Below are positions 27,359 to 35,830 of a stretch of DNA of 64,000 nt, one piece after another; within the stretch, counting starts at the first letter, position 1; every line of letters begins with the position of its first letter. Where the stretch lies: positions 124,001-188,000 of the forward strand of contig JBHJGP010000003.1 of assembly GCA_050331695.1 (NCBI GenBank). The letters run 5' to 3'. Below the pieces are notes generated by a model. That model made no database searches, was not told the origin of the DNA, and saw only the letters and a program-made list of their open reading frames with translations. The stretch is from JBHJGP01 sp050331695. Lineage in GTDB: Bacteria > Pseudomonadota > Alphaproteobacteria > Geminicoccales > Geminicoccaceae. Position numbers and translations under genes: made by a program.

Positions 27359-27541
27359 ATGAGCGAGAAAAGCGGTGAGCCGGCGAGCAAAGCGGGGACC
27401 GGCGATCTGCCCCGGGCCGAAAAGCTCGCGGCGGCCATGCGCGACAATCTTCGCAAGCGCAACCGGCAAAGGCGGGCCCATGAGGAGGCCAAGAAATCTC
27501 CCGATGCCGGTGGTCGCCCGGCGCCGCCGCCCAAGCAATAA
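27359..27541 (+). CDS. Small basic protein upstream of murA
   Basis: The 60-residue protein begins MSEKSGEPASKAG. Its centre is a highly charged helix (PRAEKLAAAMRDNLRKRNRQRRAH) and its end is Pro-rich. I recall similar short, basic, uncharacterised proteins before murA in related bacteria, which supports coding. Function is unknown; no enzymatic motif is present. It may be co-expressed with murA, 106 bases downstream. Confidence 0.6.
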   Translation: MSEKSGEPASKAGTGDLPRAEKLAAAMRDNLRKRNRQRRAHEEAKKSPDAGGRPAPPPKQ

Positions 27542-27647
27542 TTGAGGCAGCTCACACGTTCCGGTATCAACGGCAGCGCGTTCGGTCCGGGACCAAGGAC
27601 CGGCACGGGGGGACGGTTCCACCGAAACCGATCCTTTAGGGGGTAGC

Positions 27648-28913
27648 ATGGATAAGATCCTGATCCGGGGCGGGCGGCCCTTGCGGGGCACGATCAAGGT
27701 GAGCGCGGCGAAGAACGCCGCGTTGCCCTTGATGGCGGCCAGTCTGCTCACCGATCAGCAGCTTTTGTTACGAAACGTGCCCGATCTGGCCGACATCTCG
27801 TCGATGCGCCGGTTGCTGCAGCTGTTGGGTGTCGAATTGACCCATGTCGCCGGCATGCCGGGGGCGATGGCGCTTCAATGTTCCGAGATTCTGTCAGCCC
27901 GCGCGCCCTATGATTTGGTGCGGAAAATGCGTGCGTCGGTGCTCGTCCTCGGGCCTTTGGTGGCGCGTCACGGCGAGGCCGAGGTGTCGCTTCCCGGTGG
28001 TTGCGCCATCGGCACCCGGCCGATCGATTTGCATTTGGCCGGGCTTGAGGATCTGGGCGCGGAAATCCAGCTCGCGGACGGCTATGTCAAGGCCCGCGCG
28101 CCGGCCGGTCTCCAGGGCAATGATATCGCGCTGAAGAACCCGTCCGTGGGCGCTACCGAAAACCTGATGATGGCGGCGAGCCTGGCCAAGGGGACGAGCC
28201 GGATCATCAACGCGGCGCGTGAGCCCGAAATCGTCGATCTCGCCGCCTGTCTCACCGCGATGGGCGCCAAGATCGAAGGGGCGGGCGCCGCCACGATCGA
28301 AATCGAAGGGGTGAGCGAGCTCAACGCGGCGGAGCATTCGATCATCGCGGATCGGATCGAGGCCGGCACTTATGCGATGGCGGCGGGCATCACCGGTGGC
28401 CAGATCAAATTGGAGGGCGCCAAGCCGGGGCTGTTCGGTGACGCGCTCAACAAGCTTCGGGCCACCGGGCTCGGGATAGAGGATGAAGGTGACGGCCTGA
28501 TGGTCGACGGCAGCGGCGGGCGGCCCAAGGGCATCGACGTCATGACCCAGCCCTTTCCCGGCTTCGCCACCGATCTTCAGGCGCAGTTCATGGCGCTGAT
28601 GACGGTCGCCGAGGGCGCCTCGATGATCACTGAGACGATATTCGAAAACCGTTTCATGCATGTGCCGGAACTGGCGCGGATGGGCGCCAAGATCACGGTC
28701 CAGGGCGCGTCGGCCATGGTTCGCGGCATCGACAGGCTGCAGGGCGCGCCGGTGATGGCGACCGATCTCCGGGCATCGGTATCGCTTGTGTTGGCGGGTC
28801 TAGCGGCGGAGGGCGAAACGGAGGTCAACCGGATCTATCACTTGGATCGGGGCTACGAGGCGCTCGAGGCGAAGTTGAAGGGGTGCGGTGCGGATATTGA
28901 GCGGATGGCATGA
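27648..28913 (+). CDS. murA: UDP-N-acetylglucosamine 1-carboxyvinyltransferase
   Basis: The 421-residue enzyme transfers enolpyruvate from PEP to UDP-GlcNAc, the first committed step of peptidoglycan synthesis. It begins MDKILIRGGRPLRGTIKVSAAKNAALP. The fosfomycin-target Cys is present in GGCAIGTRPIDLHL near 119. Full family length. Its stop overlaps the start of the DUF2948 gene (ATGA). AGGGGGTAGC precedes the ATG. Confidence 0.98.
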   Translation: MDKILIRGGRPLRGTIKVSAAKNAALPLMAASLLTDQQLLLRNVPDLADISSMRRLLQLLGVELTHVAGMPGAMALQCSEILSARAPYDLVRKMRASVLVLGPLVARHGEAEVSLPGGCAIGTRPIDLHLAGLEDLGAEIQLADGYVKARAPAGLQGNDIALKNPSVGATENLMMAASLAKGTSRIINAAREPEIVDLAACLTAMGAKIEGAGAATIEIEGVSELNAAEHSIIADRIEAGTYAMAAGITGGQIKLEGAKPGLFGDALNKLRATGLGIEDEGDGLMVDGSGGRPKGIDVMTQPFPGFATDLQAQFMALMTVAEGASMITETIFENRFMHVPELARMGAKITVQGASAMVRGIDRLQGAPVMATDLRASVSLVLAGLAAEGETEVNRIYHLDRGYEALEAKLKGCGADIERMA

Positions 28914-29365
28914 CCAATAAGATGCGCCTTCGGGCCCAGGACGGCGAAGATCTGGCGATCATCGCCGCGATTCTTCAGGACGCCCGGGTCCAGGTGCGTG
29001 ATCTCGTTTACATGGCCGACGAGGGTCGGTTCCTGGGAGGGTTCCAGCGCTACCGCCGGGAGTGCGCGAGCGAGACCGAGGGTGGTGCTTCGGCGCTCGA
29101 CGAGTGTGAGGCGGCGCTCAGTTTCGGCCATGTCCGCAAGGCTGAGTTTCGCGGGCTTGAGGCCGAAGACCTCAGTCAGGAATACACGTTCTTCACCATG
29201 ACTGACGAGATCAAGAACGGGGCGGTCACGGTGACGCTCTTGTTCCAGGAGGGGGCCGCCGTCCGTTTGATCACCGACCGGATCGAATGTCGGCTCGAGG
29301 ATATCGGCGAGCCCCGCCCCTGCGGTTCACCGCCGCCGGAGGATGAGCCGTTTGACGAAGGATGA
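28910..29365 (+). CDS. DUF2948 family protein
   Basis: The 151-residue protein follows the DUF2948 pattern (MRLRAQDGEDLAIIAAILQDARV, FLGGFQRYR and an acidic C-terminus). It is a conserved companion of murA in Alphaproteobacteria with no known activity. It overlaps murA by four bases and the UPF0262 gene by 23, so the three are probably translated from one message. Confidence 0.85.
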   Translation: MTNKMRLRAQDGEDLAIIAAILQDARVQVRDLVYMADEGRFLGGFQRYRRECASETEGGASALDECEAALSFGHVRKAEFRGLEAEDLSQEYTFFTMTDEIKNGAVTVTLLFQEGAAVRLITDRIECRLEDIGEPRPCGSPPPEDEPFDEG

Positions 29366-29834
29366 CGGCGCGCACCGCATCATCGCCATCAGTCTCGACA
29401 ATGAATCGCTGGTGCGCTGGAGTGCGGAGGTCGAGCATGAGCGCAAGGTGGCGGTCTTTGACCTGCTCGAGGCCAACCATTTCCAATTGAAGGAGGGGCC
29501 CCTCGGCCCCTACAGCCTGCGCCTGAGCCTGCGCCAGTCGACCCTGATCATCGATGTATCCGACCAGGAGGACGCCGACGCCGGCCAGATCACCCTGCCG
29601 GTCCGTCCCTTTCGCAGCGTGATCAAGGACTATTTCATGATCTGCGAAAGCTATTACGACGCGATCAAGCAGGCGGCACCCAGCCGGATCGAAGCTATCG
29701 ACATGGCCAGGCGCGGCCTGCACGACGAGGGGGCGACGATGCTGCGCGAGGCACTGTCTGACCAGGTCGTGGTGGATCGCACCACCTCGAGACGCCTGTT
29801 CACGCTGATCTGCGTGCTCCACGTCCGCGGCTAA
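29343..29834 (+). CDS. UPF0262 family protein
   Basis: The 163-residue protein matches UPF0262 (RIIAISLDNESLVRWS, VEHERKVAVFDLLE, RPFRSVIKDYFMICESYY). Function is unknown. In many relatives it lies after hisD; here it overlaps the DUF2948 gene and no hisD is present. The overlap suggests translational coupling with the murA message. Confidence 0.88.
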   Translation: MSRLTKDDGAHRIIAISLDNESLVRWSAEVEHERKVAVFDLLEANHFQLKEGPLGPYSLRLSLRQSTLIIDVSDQEDADAGQITLPVRPFRSVIKDYFMICESYYDAIKQAAPSRIEAIDMARRGLHDEGATMLREALSDQVVVDRTTSRRLFTLICVLHVRG

Positions 29835-29841
29835 AGGGCTT

Positions 29842-30282
29842 GTGCTCGAGCTCCCGGGCAGTGTTCTTTTCGCATGCACCATGAACGCCATTCGTTCGCC
29901 CATGGCGGAGGCTCTGATGCGCTCGATCCATAGCCACCGGGTCTACGTTGCGTCCTGTGGTGTCCGGGTCGGCGAGCCGGATCCCTTCGTCGCCGAGGTT
30001 CTGGACGAGATCGGCGTGCCCAATCCGGCCACGCCCCGCAGCTTCGACGATCTCGACGACGGTTTTTTCGATTTGGTTGTCTCGCTCTCGCCCGAGGCGC
30101 AGCATCGGGCGGTCGAGTTGACCCGCAATGATGCGGTCGAGATCGAGTATTGGCCGACCCCCGATCCGAGCCTGGAACGCGGCAACCGCGACGCCCGCAT
30201 CGAAGCCTATCGGGATCTGCGCCGGCGGCTGATCGAGCGGATCAAGCAGCGATTTCCACCGGCGCGTGGCCCAACATTGTGA
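29842..30282 (+). CDS. Low-molecular-weight protein tyrosine phosphatase family
   Basis: The 146-residue protein has the phosphatase P-loop C-TMNAI-R-S (CX5RS, Cys near 12) and the general-acid Asp in the TPDPS loop near the C-terminal third, as in LMW phosphatases and arsenate reductases. The conserved position before infA in Alphaproteobacteria supports the call. The physiological substrate is unknown. Confidence 0.88.
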   Translation: MLELPGSVLFACTMNAIRSPMAEALMRSIHSHRVYVASCGVRVGEPDPFVAEVLDEIGVPNPATPRSFDDLDDGFFDLVVSLSPEAQHRAVELTRNDAVEIEYWPTPDPSLERGNRDARIEAYRDLRRRLIERIKQRFPPARGPTL

Positions 30283-30409
30283 CCCCTGGGCCCGGCCGGT
30301 TCGACAAGGCAGGCTTGATTTTGGCTGGATATGGACGCAATGGTGCGTCCGCTCTGGCCCCTGCCCCGATCAAGGTTGGGAGACGTGGCGGGTTCAAACG
30401 GGAGAGGGA

Positions 30410-30628
30410 ATGTCCAAAGAAGATTTGATGGAGTTCAACGGCACCGTCACCGAGGTGCTGCCTAACGCGATGTTTCGCGTGAAGTTGGAAAATGATCACG
30501 AAATCCTTGCGCACACCTCCGGCCGCATGCGCAAGAACAGGATCCGGGTGCTGACCGGCGATAAGGTCACGGTCGAGATGACACCCTACGATCTGCAGCG
30601 CGGCCGCATCACTTACCGGTTCAAGTAA
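30410..30628 (+). CDS. infA: Translation initiation factor IF-1
   Basis: The 72-residue OB-fold protein is IF-1 from MSKEDLMEFNGTVTEVLPNAMF to GRITYRFK. It occupies the ribosomal A site during initiation. ATG at 30410 follows GGGAGAGGGA closely. Upstream in-frame codons are not IF-1-like. The 127 bases before it probably carry the promoter, but no clear one was seen. Confidence 0.98.
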   Translation: MSKEDLMEFNGTVTEVLPNAMFRVKLENDHEILAHTSGRMRKNRIRVLTGDKVTVEMTPYDLQRGRITYRFK

Positions 30629-30641
30629 CACGGCAGGACCC

Positions 30642-31214
30642 ATGCGTCTGGTCTTGGCGTCCTCGTCGCCCCGGCGCTTGGCCTTGCTCGCTCAAGCAGG
30701 AATCACACCCGATCTGGTGCTGGCGCCGGACGTCGAGGAGAGGGCTCTGACGCGGGAACTGCCGCCGGCCATGGCGAGACGGCTGGCTGAGGCGAAACTG
30801 TCCGCGGTCGCCGAAAGAGAGCCCGACGCCTTCGTCCTCGCCGCCGACACGGTGGTCGCCTGCGGTCGGCGGGCGCTGGACAAGACCGAGACGCTCGAGG
30901 CGGCCCGCGCCCATCTCAAGCTGATCTCCGGCCGCCGGCACCAGGTGATCACCGCCGTCGCCGTGACGCCGCCCCGGGGCAGGGCGGTGGTGCGGCTGAT
31001 CCGAACGGCCGTTCGGCTGAAGCGTCTTCACGAGACGGAGATCGAGGCCTATTTGGCCACCGGCGAATGGCGCGGCAAAGCAGGCGCTTACGCCATCCAA
31101 GGGGCCGCCGAAGCCTTCGTCATCGGCATCAACGGCTCCTACAGCAATGTGGTCGGTCTTCCCCTTTGTGCGAGCGTCGCCCTCCTGCGCGGTCTGGGCT
31201 GGCAGCCTCGATGA
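30642..31214 (+). CDS. maf: Maf-family nucleotide pyrophosphatase
   Basis: The 190-residue Maf protein hydrolyses dTTP/UTP or modified nucleoside triphosphates to monophosphates. It shows the N-terminal LASSSPRRLALLAQAG, the catalytic Asp in LAADTVVACG, and SGRRHQVITAVAV. Its stop overlaps the RNase E/G-family start (ATGA). Confidence 0.95.
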   Translation: MRLVLASSSPRRLALLAQAGITPDLVLAPDVEERALTRELPPAMARRLAEAKLSAVAEREPDAFVLAADTVVACGRRALDKTETLEAARAHLKLISGRRHQVITAVAVTPPRGRAVVRLIRTAVRLKRLHETEIEAYLATGEWRGKAGAYAIQGAAEAFVIGINGSYSNVVGLPLCASVALLRGLGWQPR

Positions 31215-32542
31215 TCGGCGGCCAGCGCCGGGCCTTCGGCGTTACGCTCTACGGGCTCGACGATCGGGGCTTGGTCGCCCGCAAACGCTTGGATTGGGAC
31301 GGTATCGAAGGGGTTCTCTACCGAGCCCGGGTGCTGACCAAGGATCCTTCGCTCGGCGGCTGGTTCGTCGATATCGCCGGCGCTGAGCCTCTGTTCGTCA
31401 AGGAGACACGGTCGACCAGACACTGGCAGGAGGGTTCCCTGGTCGTGGTCCAGGGCTCGAGAGAGCCGGATGACGATAAATCAGGTCGGGCCACAGCCGA
31501 AATTCGTCTGAGGGGATCGGGCTTGGATCTCACGCCCATGGCGGGCCAGCCCGAGGTGGAGGCGCATTTGCCTAAAGACCAGCGCCGGCAGCTTTTGACC
31601 CGGCTGCGAGCGCTGGCGGGCGATCAGGGCCTGGTCGCCAAGGCGGAGGCGGCCTCGATCGACGACGATAGGCTGTTGCGGACAGCTGAGGAGCTGCAGA
31701 ATTTTTGGGCCAACCTGCGGGGCGCGGCGGAAAGCGCCATGCGTCCCGGCGCCGTAACGGGCTTCGATCAGCGCGTCTCATCGACCTTGGCCGACATGAC
31801 CGGCCGCTTTGGCTTTCGTCTGGTTTGCGACAGATCCGATCGGCTGGCGTTCTCAAAGTGGTGCGAGCGCGATCCCCTGACCGCCGCGATCGCGGTGGAC
31901 CAAACGGACGAGCCTTTGGCCGACGCGCTGGGGATCACCGATGATCTAGCCGATCTCGAAAAATCCTCGATCTCACTGCCGGGCGGCGGCCTCCTCCATG
32001 TGCGCGCCACCAGGGCCTGCTTCACCGCCGACGTCGACAGTGCCGGCGCCAGGGATCGATCGGCGGTCAATGCCGAGGCCATCCGGGCGTTGGCGCGGCA
32101 GGTCGCGCTGGCCGACATCGGCGGCCTGATCCTGGTCGACTTTCTTCCGCTCACCAACCGGGCTCAACGAGACGCCTTGGAAAAGGCCGTTCTCCAAGCT
32201 TTGGCGGTGTTTGCGCCTGACGCGCGGCTTCGTCGCCTCGATCAAGATGGTGTCGCGCTCTTGGAGCGTCCGCGGCCGGCTCAGGGCTCATGGTCTCGCG
32301 ACCAGATGTCTTGCCCCCTCTGTGATGGCACCGGTGAGCGGCCATCGCCGAGGCGCGCGCTGGAGGACCTGATCGATCGATTGGCCGAACAGCCGCGGCA
32401 AGAGCCCAGGATCGCGCTGCCCGCGCCTCTCTATGCCTGGGCCACCGGCCGCGGACGCAATCTGGTTGATCGGGCCCTTGCGTCCTACGGTCTGACCATC
32501 AGGTTTGAACGACAGTCCGAACAGCCGGGTGAACCGTCATGA
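31211..32542 (+). CDS. Ribonuclease E/G family protein (short form)
   Basis: This 443-residue protein has an N-terminal S1-like portion (about 15-100), then an RNase E/G-type catalytic region with GGLILVDFLPL (compare GGxIVIDFxDM; one acidic residue is lost) and a C-terminal CPLCDGTG zinc-link-like motif. It is shorter and more divergent than E. coli RNase G. It sits in the conserved infA-maf-RNase-yacG order. ATG at 31211 overlaps the maf stop. Possibly it acts in rRNA or tRNA maturation. Confidence 0.8.
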   Translation: MIGGQRRAFGVTLYGLDDRGLVARKRLDWDGIEGVLYRARVLTKDPSLGGWFVDIAGAEPLFVKETRSTRHWQEGSLVVVQGSREPDDDKSGRATAEIRLRGSGLDLTPMAGQPEVEAHLPKDQRRQLLTRLRALAGDQGLVAKAEAASIDDDRLLRTAEELQNFWANLRGAAESAMRPGAVTGFDQRVSSTLADMTGRFGFRLVCDRSDRLAFSKWCERDPLTAAIAVDQTDEPLADALGITDDLADLEKSSISLPGGGLLHVRATRACFTADVDSAGARDRSAVNAEAIRALARQVALADIGGLILVDFLPLTNRAQRDALEKAVLQALAVFAPDARLRRLDQDGVALLERPRPAQGSWSRDQMSCPLCDGTGERPSPRRALEDLIDRLAEQPRQEPRIALPAPLYAWATGRGRNLVDRALASYGLTIRFERQSEQPGEPS

Positions 32543-32748
32543 CCCGAAAAACGCCACGTGTGCAGCCGAGTGGCAGCGGCCGTTGTCCGACCTGCGGCGC
32601 GCCCACCGTCCGCGCGACGCGCCCCTTTTGTTCGCCCCGATGCCGGGATCTCGATCTCAGCCGGTGGCTCGACGGCGATTACAGCATTCCGGTGGTTGAG
32701 CTGAACGATGGCGAGCGGCTGCGGCCCCGCGACGAGGACGAGCGCTGA
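32539..32748 (+). CDS. yacG: DNA gyrase inhibitor YacG (zinc protein)
   Basis: The 69-residue protein has the YacG zinc finger CPTC...FCSPRC and the segment DLDLSRWLDGDYSIPV. It binds GyrB and inhibits gyrase in E. coli. The ATG overlaps the RNase E/G stop by four bases, the standard neighbourhood in this class. Confidence 0.95.
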   Translation: MTRKTPRVQPSGSGRCPTCGAPTVRATRPFCSPRCRDLDLSRWLDGDYSIPVVELNDGERLRPRDEDER

Positions 32749-32755
32749 CCAGGGT

Positions 32756-33343
32756 CTACAACGGGTCAAGACCATTGATGATCGCCTCGAAATGACGGCC
32801 GCGCCGCGGATTGGCGTAGCGATAATCGATGGCGATGAAGCCGGTCGGCTGCTCGCGTAGCTCGAAGACGGCCTCCTCGCGCATGATCAGAAAATCCCAT
32901 CGGCAATGCATTCGCCAGACGCCGGAGCGAGGTTTTTCGACCGTTTCGCAGCCGTGACGTGGTAGCGCGCTGATGTTCTCGAGCGCATCCTGGACCCGGT
33001 CGACGCCGGATTTGAGCCAAGCCGAGGCGAAGGGGTTGCCCGGATCGGCGATCCAGCTGTCGAACAAATCGCCGATCTCGCTGAGGTCGAGCTCGACCCG
33101 GCGCTTCAGCCATCGGGTCGGTTCGTCGATTCGGTCGACGCTCTCGATGCGCAGGCGGTTAAGCGAGCGCCAATCACCATCAACGTCCTCGACCAGTGTG
33201 ACCAGGCGTCCGTCCTCCGTCACGGTCCGACAGGTGAGGCCGGTACCGTCGGGCACGAACAATTCCTGGCAGAGGTCGGCCGCATGGCCAGCGGAGGTGC
33301 CAAGAAAAGCCGTCAAAGTCACGATCTGGCAAAAACGCAGCAT
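32756..33343 (-). CDS. Secreted protein of unknown function
   Basis: I do not recognise this 195-residue protein. It starts with a signal peptide (MLRFCQIVTLTAFLGTSAGHAAD), so it is probably periplasmic. The mature protein has four or more Cys (LCQELF, LTCRTV, HGCETV, MHCRWD), which could form two disulphides. No catalytic motif is seen. It converges on yacG with an 8-base gap. Confidence 0.6.
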   Translation of the reverse strand: MLRFCQIVTLTAFLGTSAGHAADLCQELFVPDGTGLTCRTVTEDGRLVTLVEDVDGDWRSLNRLRIESVDRIDEPTRWLKRRVELDLSEIGDLFDSWIADPGNPFASAWLKSGVDRVQDALENISALPRHGCETVEKPRSGVWRMHCRWDFLIMREEAVFELREQPTGFIAIDYRYANPRRGRHFEAIINGLDPL

Positions 33344-33435
33344 CGTCTATCCTTCCTCCGTTCGAGCGATGGCGAGGCTTCAACAGAGTGGCCGCCGGAG
33401 GCTGAACCTGAGCTGACCGCTCATCGGAAGAAGGT

Positions 33436-33960
33436 TTAGGAGAGCGTGCCCTCCGGCAGACGGCCGCCGGTCAGCTGCTGCAGATAGGCAACGCCGCTTT
33501 GGGCGACCCGGAAGCGGCCTTTCTGGACCTGGAAGATCCGTTTCGCCGTCAGGCTCTGCTTCACCGACTGGGACGCATTGCCGACCTTCACCCCCTGGTC
33601 GCTCAGCGCGCGGTTAGCTTCGCCGGTGGTAAAGCAGCGATCGGCGTTCGCCATCTGCACGACCAGGCCGGCGGCGAGCATCTTGTCGACGTCGGTCGCC
33701 GTTGCTGGCAGCGCATGGAGAAACTCGCCGAGGCTGGAGAGATCCACCGGTCTTGCCGGCGGCGGCGAGGGCGTTGCTGCCACCACCGGCGCCCGCTCGT
33801 CCAGGCTCGCCAGCATGGTGCTCAGGGTCTCGCGAAAGCCGGCGATGAACGCTTCATCGCCTTCCAGCTCCAATTCGCCTTGGGAAAGATTGATTTTGAC
33901 TCTAGGCAACGTGGTCCACTCGCCGTTCTCAACACGCTGCAAACTAGGGGAAATCAACAT
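33436..33960 (-). CDS. Unknown protein with C-terminal winged-helix-like domain
   Basis: The 174-residue protein has an N-terminal beta-rich segment (RVKINLSQGELELEGDEAF), a Pro/Ala linker near 60-75, and a C-terminal part. That part (about 110-168; FTTGEANRALSD, SVKQSLTAKRIFQV, KGRFRVAQSGVAYLQQL) reads like a winged helix with a beta wing. No family name is recalled. Its start codon lies inside one of two matching dyads 33 bp apart, suggesting autoregulation (inference). No Shine-Dalgarno sequence is evident. Confidence 0.55.
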   Translation of the reverse strand: MLISPSLQRVENGEWTTLPRVKINLSQGELELEGDEAFIAGFRETLSTMLASLDERAPVVAATPSPPPARPVDLSSLGEFLHALPATATDVDKMLAAGLVVQMANADRCFTTGEANRALSDQGVKVGNASQSVKQSLTAKRIFQVQKGRFRVAQSGVAYLQQLTGGRLPEGTLS

Positions 33961-34001
33961 GGTTGATCAAGTTTGCTGACAAAAAATCAATTCTGTTGAT
34001 T
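33953..34001. promoter_or_regulatory. Two operator-like dyads, ATCAA-N5-TTGAT
   Basis: ATCAA-N5-TTGAT occurs at 33953-33967 and again at 33986-34000, centres 33 bp apart (about three helical turns). The first covers the start codon of the winged-helix-like gene; the second covers the stop codon of the thioesterase gene upstream. The spacing fits cooperative binding of a dimeric regulator. Confidence 0.55.
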
Positions 34002-34433
34002 GACGAGAAGTCGCTCCATGGCCGCGCGTAGGCCGGGCGGGATCGGCGTCGGCCTTTGTTCGCCCCGACGAACGAAAACGTGGACGAAATGGCCGTCTGC
34101 AGCGGTCAGGTCATCGTCGTTCCTAAAGATGCCGACCTCGTAGCGGACCGAACTGTTGCCCAGGTGACCGATCCGCAGGCCCGCCGTGATCTGATCCGGA
34201 AACTGGACCGAGGCGTGAAAGCGGCACCCGGTGTCGACGGCCATACCGACGATTTCGTCCTGCCACGGATCGAGGCCGCCCGCCTCCATCAGGTAGGCGT
34301 TTATCACCGTGTCGAAGTAGCTGTAATAGACCACGTTGTTCACATGACCGTAGATGTCGTTGTCCATCCACCGGCTGGTGATGGTCAGGAAATGAGGATA
34401 GTCGCGGCGGCGTGGGCGTTCCGGTTTCGCCAT
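33987..34433 (-). CDS. Acyl-CoA thioesterase (4-hydroxybenzoyl-CoA thioesterase fold)
   Basis: The 148-residue hotdog-fold protein is of YbgC/4HBT type. The N-terminal motif RWMDNDIYGHVNNVVYYSYFDT includes the catalytic Asp and the conserved HVNN. It hydrolyses short acyl-CoAs; the substrate is unknown. It lies 5 bases after the M17 peptidase gene, so it is likely co-transcribed with that gene and valS. Confidence 0.9.
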   Translation of the reverse strand: MAKPERPRRRDYPHFLTITSRWMDNDIYGHVNNVVYYSYFDTVINAYLMEAGGLDPWQDEIVGMAVDTGCRFHASVQFPDQITAGLRIGHLGNSSVRYEVGIFRNDDDLTAADGHFVHVFVRRGEQRPTPIPPGLRAAMERLLVNQQN

Positions 34434-34438
34434 GATCT

Positions 34439-35830
34439 CTACGTCCGCTCCGCGGAATAGCGGCCTTTCAGATAGGCAAACAGAGCCAAGAGCCCGTTGA
34501 CCTCACCGCCCTTGGGCCGGCCCGGTTTCGGGCTTGGGTTATGGGCGAAAAGGTCCAGGTGAGCCCACCGGTGACCGGTAACGAACTCCTGGAGAAATAG
34601 GGCTGCGGTGACGGCGCCGGCGAACCGGCTGGTTCCGGCATTGTTGATGTCGGCAATTGGGCTGTCTAGATCGGCCCGATAGGGTTTGTGCAGCGGCAAC
34701 CGCCATAGAGGTTCGCGCACCTCCGAGCCAGCGCTCAGAAGCCCGTTGGCGAGGTCATCGTCGGGCGTGAACAAAGCCGGCAGGTCCGGTCCCAGCGCGA
34801 CCCGCGCGGCGCCTGTCAGCGTGGCGGCGTCCACCAGAAGATCCGGGTCCTCTTCACAGGCTAGCGCCAGCGCGTCGGCCAGTACCAGACGGCCCTCGGC
34901 ATCGGTATTGCCGATCTCGACGCTTAGACCTTTGCGCGTGGCGATGACGTCGCCCGGCCGGAAGGCGGCGCCGTCGACACTGTTCTCGCCCGCCGGGATC
35001 AGCAACCGAAGGCGAACAGGCAGGCGGATCCGCATGACCGCGTGGGCCAGCGCCGCCATGCACGCCGAGCCGCCCATGTCCTTCTTCATCAAAAGCATCG
35101 CGCTCGACGGCTTTAGGTCGAGGCCGCCGGTATCGAAGCAGACGCCTTTGCCGACCAGCGTGACCAGAGGTAGGGCCGGATCATCGCCCCAACGAAGATC
35201 GATCAACCTCGGTGCCCGTGGCGATGCCCGGCCAACGGCGTAAATGATCGGGAAGTTTTTCGCTAGCAAGTCCTCGCCGACGGTCACCCCGACGGTGGCG
35301 CCGTGGACAGTCGCAAGCTCGCGAACGATATCCGCAAGCTCCTCCGGACCCAGATCGTTGGCCGGCCGGTTGACCATGTCCCGGCCGAGTTGGACCGCCT
35401 CGGCAAGCGCGATCACGTCCGGAGCCGACCCCTCCGGAACGATCAAGCGGGGCGGCGGCTTGCCGGCTTCCGATTTGAAACGCTCGAAGCGGTAGGTTTC
35501 GAGAGCCCAACCGAGTGCGACCGTCCCGTGATCGACGGAGGAAGCGGGGTCCAACCGGTAGGAGCCGTCGGGCGCCAGCGAGGCCGCCCGGGCGGCCTCG
35601 AAGGGCGAGCGCCGATCCTCGACGACCGCGACGACGCCATCGAGGTTTCCGTCGTCGGCGGGGATCAGGCCAACGGCACCGGCTCTCGGTTCGAAGCCGG
35701 TGGCCGCCAGCCAGTTTTTGGTCCGCTCCGTGTTCTCCTCCAGCCAATCGGCGAAGCCCTCCACATCAACGACCGTGAGCCTAAGCGCGTTGGCGTCGTC
35801 CTCGATGAAACAGCGAAGGTTGCTCGTCAC
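34439..35830 (-). CDS. Leucyl aminopeptidase family protein (M17)
   Basis: The 463-residue peptidase has the M17 C-terminal catalytic domain. Metal ligands and the catalytic Lys lie in VGKGVCFDTGGLDLKPSSAM, and the signature NTDAEGRLVLADAL is intact, so it should be a two-metal aminopeptidase. The N-terminal domain is divergent from PepA, closer to the alphaproteobacterial M17 branch. It overlaps the valS stop by four bases. Confidence 0.93.
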   Translation of the reverse strand: MTSNLRCFIEDDANALRLTVVDVEGFADWLEENTERTKNWLAATGFEPRAGAVGLIPADDGNLDGVVAVVEDRRSPFEAARAASLAPDGSYRLDPASSVDHGTVALGWALETYRFERFKSEAGKPPPRLIVPEGSAPDVIALAEAVQLGRDMVNRPANDLGPEELADIVRELATVHGATVGVTVGEDLLAKNFPIIYAVGRASPRAPRLIDLRWGDDPALPLVTLVGKGVCFDTGGLDLKPSSAMLLMKKDMGGSACMAALAHAVMRIRLPVRLRLLIPAGENSVDGAAFRPGDVIATRKGLSVEIGNTDAEGRLVLADALALACEEDPDLLVDAATLTGAARVALGPDLPALFTPDDDLANGLLSAGSEVREPLWRLPLHKPYRADLDSPIADINNAGTSRFAGAVTAALFLQEFVTGHRWAHLDLFAHNPSPKPGRPKGGEVNGLLALFAYLKGRYSAERT

